NCBI GenBank assembly: GCA_032716605.1
Contig: CM064509.1
Span: 44,900,120 to 44,964,119, forward strand
DNA: 64,000 nucleotides
Source of the DNA: Paralithodes platypus
Lineage: Eukaryota > Arthropoda > Malacostraca > Decapoda > Lithodidae
Reading direction: 5' to 3'
In this document: piece by piece, positions 57,438 through 64,000 of the stretch
How the letters are laid out: each line of letters starts with the position of its first letter
Numbering within the stretch: position 1 is the first letter of the stretch
Translations under genes and position numbers: made by a program
Notes under the pieces: model-generated
Told to the model about the DNA's origin: nothing
What the model saw: the letters and a program-made list of their open reading frames with translations, nothing else
The model's database searches: none

Positions 57438-58543
57438 TACTCCATTCAATTGACCCGTGCATCTGGCTCCTAACTAGTGTTTGCATCGAGGCTCTTGATT
57501 GGCTATCATATCAATACCCGAGCTCACTGGCCAAAATGAGCGGCAGAGCTGATAATTTCTTCTTATTATCTTTATTATTCCATATTTATTCATTAAACTT
57601 TATACGTTTAAGTAATTTTAATGATAGATTAATAAATTATTGTCTTATCCGAATATAAAGAGCTATTAAATATCACATGAAACCCAATAATAACATATAT
57701 CATTAAGTAAACACAAGCGAAACAATAACATTATAAACGGGAGAGTAAGCGAGAGAGGAGACTGACTGACGGAGCTAACGCAGATTAGCCAATCACAGGC
57801 CATGATTTACTTACCGTATCACACATTCAAAGTAGGCAGGGACGGAATATCTTCCCTTGCTTGTGTTTACTTTATTATATCTACAATTGTGTGTGTTCCA
57901 TGTGGTATTTTATAGCTCTTAAGGTTCGAATATCACTGTAGATTATCACATTACCGTATGAATGAAATATACTGTTCTTTATTATTCCATATATATTAAT
58001 TAAACTAGATACATTTTAGTAATGATAATGATAATGTGATAGGTGATATCAGAACCTTAAGAGCTATAAAATACCACATGAAACACATACAATTGTAGAT
58101 ATAATAAAGTAAACACAAGCAAGGGAAGATATTCCGTCCCTGCCTACTTTGAATGTGTGATACCGGTAAGTAAATCATGGCCTGTGATTGGCTAATCTGC
58201 GTTAGCCCGTCAGTCAGTCTCCTCTCTGGCTTACTCTCCCGTTTATAATTTTATTGTTTCGCTTGTGTTTACTTAATGATATATAAGTTATTATTGGGCT
58301 TGATGTGATATTTAATAGCTCTTTATATTCGGATAAGACTATAATTTATTAATTAATCATTAAAATGACTTAAAAGTATATAGTTTTATGAATAAATAAG
58401 GAATAATAAAGATAATAAGAAGAAATTATCAGCTCTGTCACTCATCTTGGCCAGTGAGCAAGGGTAATGATACGATAGCCAATCATGAGCCTCGATGAAA
58501 ACACCAGTTAGGAGCCAGATGCACGGGTCGATTGAATGGAGTA
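57438..58543. mobile_element. 1.1-kb foldback element with inverted arms of about 0.5 kb
   Basis: The left arm runs from TACTCCATTCAATTGACCCG to about 57955. The right arm (about 58030-58543) is its near-perfect reverse complement, ending CGGGTCGATTGAATGGAGTA. A central loop of about 80 bp remains. TA dinucleotides flank it (57436-57437 and 58544-58545), as for Tc1/mariner-type insertion. Both arms contain CCAATCAC, TAAACACAAGCAAGGGAAGA and similar unique words. No transposase frame is present, so it is non-autonomous. Confidence 0.85.
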
Positions 58544-58545
58544 TA

Positions 58546-59212
58546 GTAGATGATGGGGATAGTAGTAGAGATGATGGTGAAAGTATTGGTGATGGTTACC
58601 ATAGATGACGCCCCCAAAACAACTCGCCTCTCATTTGTATGAGGAACTTGTCCCGGTTTGGATAGGTTAGGTTAAGTTAGGTTCGGTTAGTTTAGTTGAC
58701 AGTAGTAGTGATGGTAGTAGTAGTAGGGATGATGGTGATAGTAATAATGATGGTGATAATAGTAGTGATGCTGCTGATAGTTGTAGTGATAATGATGACA
58801 GTTGTGATGATGGTGACAGTAGTAGTGATGATGGTTACAGTAGTAGTGATGATGTTAACACTAGTTATGATGATTGTAAGATGATGCTGATAATAGTAGT
58901 GATGATGGTGATAGTTGTAGTAACAATGATGCTGGTAGTGACAATAGTGAGAATTAGTAGTTATGGTGGTGACATTAGTAGTGATGATGGTGAGAGTAGT
59001 AGTGATGATTGTAATAGTGGCACTGATGATGATCATAGTAATGGTGATGATGACAGTAGTAGTGATGATGGTGCACTTGTAGTGAGGATGGCAGTAGTAG
59101 TGATGATGGTTAAAGTATGATTGATGATGGTAATACTTGTGATGATGGTAACCCATCGCAGAGTTGGGTATGCTGTTTTGATTTGGGGCAAAGTGGCAAG
59201 TCTAATTTATTT
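58546..59212 (+). mobile_element. GAT-arm element, end of copy i plus copy j
   Basis: The remainder of the interrupted arm (58546-58605) is followed by an unrelated CGCCCCC-containing stretch. Then a copy starts at GGATAGGTTAGGTTAAGTTA with degenerate GGTTA repeats, a GAT arm, and the right end CCCATCGCAGAGTTGGGTAT..TGGCAAGTCTAATTTATT. The left half of copy j is missing. Confidence 0.7.
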
Positions 59213-59826
59213 TTATAAGGATTAATATATAAATTATACAGTTTCCCTAATACCGAGGGTGGTGGCAGATTTCTACCTACAATTAATTTACGAACACCTT
59301 ATACAGTGGCTAGCGAGTGGTCCTGTCCACACAGGCTAAACCCATACCTCCATCATTCGCACACCATATCCTCTACTGTTGTAAGTTAACTAATATATTT
59401 TATTAAGTCCGACTTCACATTTAATTCTTATTGAGGTGTCCAGTAATATGGATGGCCTTGGTACCCCTGGCTCTCCTACGTCGCCGGCGATACTTCAAAT
59501 TCGCCTCCCTGGTTCTCCAGCAGATTCTTGAGAGTAGCCATCTTTCTAGCTATCCAATCCATTTGACTAAAGCCGAGGCCGAGGTCCTGCCAATGGCGAG
59601 CCGGCATAGAACATCTGTTAGGTGGTCGAGATTGTTTGTGGGACGAAGTTGGAGCCTAAATTGTTGCGAGCCGGCCTGGGTGAGAGGTGGTATTACAGTC
59701 CAGAAAACTGATCGTACCGTGACCACTGCCGTGACCAACCAAGTGTGAGTCGAATTCGAAAAGTAGTCCTACTTTTCGAATCCTTGCCATATGTCTCTGT
59801 AGGCCTAACATAATATGTTTTATTAT
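59213..59826. other. No clear gene; possible gag fragment
   Basis: At 59448 an ATG opens MDGLGTPGSPTSPAILQIRL and stops after about 26 codons. Another frame (59550-59750) has no motif. The Pro/Ser-rich start could be the beginning of a gag of the gypsy element further right, but nothing confirms this. Confidence 0.25.
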
Positions 59827-60305
59827 CACCTTACGAGCGGCCTAGGCGGTAATTTATATGTAACGCCCAGAGGGGTGTTTTTACCCTAAATAGGGTTGTT
59901 TACGTGATCATTTTCATGCCTAAATAAGACCCAGAGCGTAAAACAAGTATCTATCCCTGAAAGGGCATAAACAGAGCTTTCCAATGACACCCCAACCATC
60001 CTTGTACGACCGCTGGTTCTCTTGCAACATTCGCGCAACACGAGTGCAAAAACCATGTAATTAGGTACTTTCCCTACATAATTCCCTGTGTAGCGAGTGT
60101 GAGGGGTGAGGGAAGGGTGGTTTTCACTTCAGTTGTTCCACCGCGGTGGTGGGCGGCGTTCATAGCCTTCCTACGCTCCTCACACCGCTCAGCTCTCTCT
60201 CTCAGCAACATTACGTGGTGAAAATGGCACACGACATAAGTTGTGAACCGCCACTTAGTCCATATTTATTTCACACGACATAAGTTGCGCACCGCCAAAG
60301 AAGGG
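59827..60305. mobile_element. TTAA-type MITE, 479 bp, family 1 copy A
   Basis: The left end is CACCTTACGAGCGGCC after a mutated TTAT. The right end is CCGCCAAAGAAGGG before TTAA (60306-60309). It aligns along its whole length with 62359-62838 (for example GTTTACGTGATCATTTTCAT, CCTGAAAGGGCATAAACAGA, CTCAGCAACATTACGTG). Non-coding. Piggybac-like by its TTAA target and C-rich ends. Confidence 0.8.
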
Positions 60306-60369
60306 TTAATCATATATACATTGTATATTGCACAATGTACTGTAGATGATATGAGAGTAATATTTTTGT

Positions 60370-60955
60370 AACATTAACCCGGGAAAAACGCTGAGACTGT
60401 TAACCTCTCAGCTGCGCAGCCCCTGTAGTATACACCATACCCCTGTGCATAGGTATTTAGATACATTCCTCACTAAAATCGTTAATTTACCATAAATATA
60501 TTTAATACTTATCCATATGCGCCTATTTTACGTTTAATATGAAGATAGTAACATGTTACAATAATAAAACAAGTGGGAATACTGTTTAGATGGTCAAAAT
60601 CTCGAATAAATACGGAGCGGTCCATTCATGAAATGTGGAGCAGAGTGAGGCAACCCCACCTCTCGCGAGGTCTGGTGAGAGACTGGAGGTAGCTGGGTTA
60701 CTACTCTCTCTCTCCTTCCCACACCCCTCTCTTTCCACCTTGGAACCGGGTGGGGACTTTTGGCGACATAAATAAACCGATAATTACAGGAATAAAAGAA
60801 AAATAGGTGGTAATTAAAGGGGGGAATGAGGGGACTTTGACAGATGTGGAGAAGTGATATGAGGTATGGAGGGGAAAACAAATGTTTCAAGTGCTACTGG
60901 GGCCTTTTAAAAGTGTTTTTTTAGGCCTAGGATCTTAACCCTGTCCGTCTCATAT
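60370..60955 (-). repeat. Diverged repeat related to the MITE at 30260-30899
   Basis: On the minus strand it shows the same module order as 30330-30680: AAAAGGCC, AATTCCCCTCCA-like words, ACCTATTTTTCTTTTATT, ATCGGTT, CTCTCTCTC and GACCTCGCGAGAGG. TTAA occurs near both margins (60379 and 60932). The boundaries are uncertain. Confidence 0.45.
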
Positions 60956-61075
60956 GATGACGCGACCGCGTCATATGACGGTTCCGCCCAAAACTATCAA
61001 ATGACGCGGTCGCGTCATATGAACCTAGTGAAATAGCTCAATAATAAGTTATATGACGCTTTTGCATCATTTTGA
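60951..61075. repeat. Cluster of CATATGACGCG palindromic motifs
   Basis: CATATGATGACGCGACCGCG, ATGACGCGGTCGCGTCATAT and TTATATGACGC occur in 120 bp on alternating strands. Each is close to a self-complementary hairpin. It may be the end of a MITE (TTAACCCTGTCCG at 60935). Confidence 0.5.
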
Positions 61076-61237
61076 GCTCAGTAAGTTAGGTAAGTTAGAT
61101 CATAATCTGTCGGTTGATGGCAACCCAAAATTCCTGACTTCTAACGGTCCCTCAGTGTGAGAAAGACTGTTGTGGGGGAAATACCGGGCCCTCTGCCAAC
61201 CCGTAAGTAAGTTAATATAATATGTCTGGGGGGGGGG

Positions 61238-61336
61238 TTAAGAGTCTCCCTGCAGTCGCCCAGTAAAACCTCTTAAGAGTCTCCCCGTAGCTGCCGGGTT
61301 AAGAGGTTTTACTGGGCGAAGGCGACGGGACTCTTA
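61238..61336. repeat. Inverted repeat with 39-bp arms and TTAA at every arm end
   Basis: The left arm is TTAAGAGTCTCCCTGCAGTC..AACCTCTTAA and the right arm its complement, TTAAGAGGTTTTACTGGGCG..GGACTCTTAA, separated by about 20 bp. This is a strong stem-loop. Confidence 0.75.
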
Positions 61337-61460
61337 AGATCCAAGACCTAAAAAAATCCTTTTAAAACACCCCAGTGGCACTCAAAACAAAGGAATATGT
61401 GATTAAGTGAAATAGTTCCCCTCCATAACTCCTATCACTCCTCTATATGTGTCCAGATGT
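61337..61460 (+). repeat. Partial copy of the 60370-60955 / 30260 repeat
   Basis: GATCCAAGACCTAAAAAAAT, then CCCCAGTGGCACTCAAAACA and TAGTTCCCCTCCATAACTCC, match the reverse complement of 60850-60935. Fragmentary. Confidence 0.45.
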
Positions 61461-61544
61461 GTGAGATATAAGTATATATATATATATGATTTTGTGTGTG
61501 TATGGTTGTTTTTTTCCCTTCCAGGTGTGTCATTTTTAATATTT

Positions 61545-61546
<2 letters not shown>

Positions 61547-61620
<74 letters not shown>
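61547..61620. repeat. TA microsatellite
   Basis: A pure TA run upstream of the gypsy pol remnant. Confidence 0.95.
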
Positions 61621-61622
<2 letters not shown>

Positions 61623-61799
61623 CTATATTTTACATTTATAATTTTACTTTCTCTGTTTCCATCTTACGGTTATTGGCATTTGGGCTACTGTGGGGGAAGA
61701 CTTGTGGGTTTGGGCCGTATGTCTTCTTTGGGTTTTTAGATGAAAGAATGCAAAGAATTTATGCGGATTTGCAAGTCACTGATTTTCCTGAAACTTAAG

Positions 61800-64000
61800 A
61801 ACCGCTTAAGGTGTTGTTTTGGAATTTAATGAGTCGATTCATATGAAGGGGAACATTATGGGTTTCACAGATATTTTCGAACATAATATTGTGTTGAGCG
61901 ATAAGAATCAAAGTGCGATTTACCTTCCCATGTATCGCCTTTCACATAGCCAGCTTGAGTTAACGGATAAGCATGTGGAAGAATTACTATCTCAAGATGT
62001 TATACAGCAAACCACAGCACTTTGGCGGTCACCCATATTTGTAGTCCCAAATAAAATAAAAGGGGAGCTTAGATTAGATGTGGATTTTTAACGGAAACCG
62101 ATCATTTCCATTTGCCAGCAATACCGCAAATTATTGCGAGCTTGGGTACTGACAATCAGGTATTTTCCACTCTTGATCTTTCTAGCGATTTTCATCAAAT
62201 CGGTCATATCGCCAGAATCCAGGGAATATACAGCATTTAATTCTCCCTCAGGTACATATGAATACAAGAGATTGCCGCAAGGGCTTATATATTCACCGGC
62301 GACTTTTCAGAGATTAATGAATAATGTCTTGGTAGGATTAATTGGCCATAATGTTTAACACCTTACGAGCGGCCTATGCGGTTTATTTATATGTACCGCC
62401 CAGCGGGGTGTTTTTAGCCAAAATAGGGCTGTTTACGTGATCATTTTCATGCCTAAATAAGACCCAGAACGTAAAACAAGTACCTATCCCTGAAAGGGCA
62501 TAAACAGAGCTTTCGAATGACACCATAACGATCCTCTTATGATGGCTAGTTTTCTTGCAATAACCGTGCAACGCGAGTGCAAAAAGCATGTAATTCGGTA
62601 CTTTCCCCATATAATTCAGTATGTAGCGAGTGAGAGAGGGAGGAGGGAGCTGAGATTCGTGTCAGTAGGTTCGCCGCGGTGGTCTGGAGCAGTCATACGC
62701 TCGCTAGTCTCCTGCCACCACTTGTCTCTCTCTCTCAGCAACATTACGTGCTGAAATTGCCACTCGACCTATGTCGAGCGCCGCCACATAGTCCAGCTTT
62801 ATTAAATTCGACTTATGTGGTGAGCCGCTAATTAAGGGTTAAGTGTATATAGACGATATTATCCTTTTTTTAAGACCATAGAGGAGCATTTTTTTGTGCT
62901 GAGAAGTATAGTTTCTAGATTGAATGAAGCAGGTTTGAAGATGAAAATCAGCAAATGTGAACTTTATAAGAAAATTTTTACTCCGGACGATATAAAAACA
63001 ACGGCACAGTTAACAAATTATATCACTCATTTCCCGACGCCCACTAATGTTAAGCAATTACGGCAGTTTCTTGGACATTTATACAGAATTATGCGTCCTT
63101 AGCGAACCCATTATACGTTTTACTTAAGACAGACGCAGAGTTTATATGGGGAGTTGAACAAGAGGAGGCCTTTACTAAGCTGAAAGCCAGCTTGACGTCT
63201 AGGCCGACGCTTGCCTTCCCTGATTTTAAGAAACCATTCTTTATTTATTCTGACGCGTTGTGTACAGGTTTTGGGGCAGTTCATATACAGTATGACGATA
63301 GGAATCTCTTACGACCGTTAGGATTCGCTAGTCGTTCATTAAAGACAGCAGAACATAATTATTGTATCACAGATTTAGAAGGTGCAGCACTAGTTTGGGC
63401 ATTAAATACTTTTAGAAAATAAGTATATGGGTATGATGTCAGGGTATGGACGGATCATAAACTGTTCGATGATACACTTCTCACGGTTAGACGTGCCAAG
63501 TGGAAGTTGACTTTAGCATCGTACAATCCTACGTTATTATATGTTGAAGGCAAACATAAAGCGGCTGCTGACGTTTTATCAAGAAATCCTGTTTGTTTAA
63601 TTTCTGTAAATGTGGTAATGTGTATGTAGTAAAGATATTGCAGAGGATCAATGAAAAGATAGTTTGTGGGGTAAGATGATCCTTTCTTATAAATCGGGTG
63701 ATTTTAGTGATCCCGAATTGTTATCTTTAATTCTTTGGACTTTGAGATGCACAACAAATGTTTATACGGAAAATCTAAGCTATAGGGCAGGATAGATTTG
63801 CAACTTGTCATTCCTGATCCGTGGCTTGATAACTTATTACCCCTAAAACATGGTCATATTACAATTGGGCACCCGGGAAAGGAATGTGCGCTGAAACAAG
63901 CGCAGAGAAGTTACTATTGGCAGACAATGAAAAAGATATAGATAAATATATAGGCTGTTGTACCACATGCGTGACTATTAAACCTAAAATGAGCTCAAAT
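61800..64000 (+). pseudogene. Ty3/gypsy pol (RT, RNase H, start of integrase), degenerate, cut by the window end
   Basis: Modules run in normal gypsy order. RT begins at 61819-62091 (YLPMYRLSHSQLELTDKHVE; RSPIFVVPNK; LRLDVDF). After a frameshift comes EYTAFNSPSGTYEYKRLPQG and FQRLMNNVL (62134-62358). Then the MITE intervenes, then the catalytic box YIDD (VYIDDIIL near 62845). Next are EAGLKMKISKCELYKK and VKQLRQFLGHL (62896-63102). RNase H lies at 63180-63600 (KPFFIYSDALCTGFGAV; VRVWTDHK; HKAAADVLSRNPV). The integrase zinc finger is at 63850-63990 (HGHITIGHPGKECALKQAQ; CCTTCVTIKPK). Many stops and frameshifts show it is dead. Integrase follows RNase H here, unlike in the Gmr1-like elements of this window. 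Confidence 0.88.
62359..62838. mobile_element. TTAA-type MITE, 480 bp, family 1 copy B, inside the gypsy RT
   Basis: TTAA at 62355-62358 and 62839-62842. The ends are CACCTTACGAGCGGCC and, on the complement, CCCTTAATTAGCGGC. It separates VGLIGHNV from VYIDDII of the reverse transcriptase, so it inserted just upstream of the catalytic box. Same family as 59827-60305 and the 32-bp remnant at 10873. Confidence 0.9.

Noticed and set aside
48882..59156. Many frames rich in Met/Val/Ile, Ser/Asp or Thr/Ile
   Set aside because: They are translations of GAT/ATC trinucleotide arms, open on both strands and in several frames, with no domain.

Overview
The window looks like intergenic and intronic DNA from an arthropod, most probably a decapod crustacean. 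The grounds are indirect: two spliced exons of an animal GH35 beta-galactosidase-like gene; dense TA, GAT and TAG microsatellites; several non-LTR (LINE) families; Ty3/gypsy elements; many TTAA-flanked MITEs; and short degenerate runs of the arthropod telomere-like GGTTA motif. There is no prokaryotic gene organisation. No species can be named from this sequence alone.

The only host gene recognised lies on the minus strand. Exon 36052-36257 and exon 5397-5582 encode adjacent parts of the N-terminal catalytic barrel of a beta-galactosidase-1-like (GLB1L2/GLB1L3-type) protein. Their junction joins in phase 2, with a GTGAGT donor and a TTTTACAG acceptor. They are therefore consecutive exons separated by one intron of about 30.5 kb. 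Earlier exons would lie beyond 36257 and later ones below 5397; none was recognised in the window.

Left part (1-11628): a broken minus-strand LINE (1997-5251) carries a 13-copy, 64-bp tandem amplification inside its coding region. Then come the galactosidase exon, SINE-like units, a plus-strand LINE (6650-9262), long TA tracts, and a minus-strand LINE fragment holding a 32-bp remnant of a TTAA MITE. From 11629 to 19811 there is one uninterrupted 44-bp satellite of about 186 copies.

Middle part (20-36 kb): a retroposon-like repeat precedes a complete young LTR retrotransposon (21549-29516, 1693-bp LTRs, AGGT target duplication). Its pol order is protease, integrase, then reverse transcriptase, as in Gmr1-type Ty3/gypsy elements, but RT and RNase H are mostly deleted. 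Two TTAA MITEs and two arrays of one 27-bp minisatellite follow.

Right part (36-64 kb): a nested stack. A gypsy element (LTR 40721-41430, internal 41431-43749) is interrupted in RT by a second, older, minus-strand copy of the Gmr1-like element (43750-48839), whose LTR holds a poly-A SINE. From 48862 to 59212 lies a cluster of about ten copies or pieces of one hairpin-ended element with long GAT-rich arms. They are often joined head to head, and other elements have inserted into them: a hAT-like MITE, a TTAA MITE and a 1.1-kb foldback element. The end of the window holds more TTAA MITEs and a degenerate gypsy pol (61800-64000), itself split by a MITE.

I found no CRISPR array, rRNA, intact tRNA gene or operon. 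No new gene system is evident; the most unusual material is structural: the RT-less Gmr1-like family, the GAT-arm element, the foldback element and the satellites.
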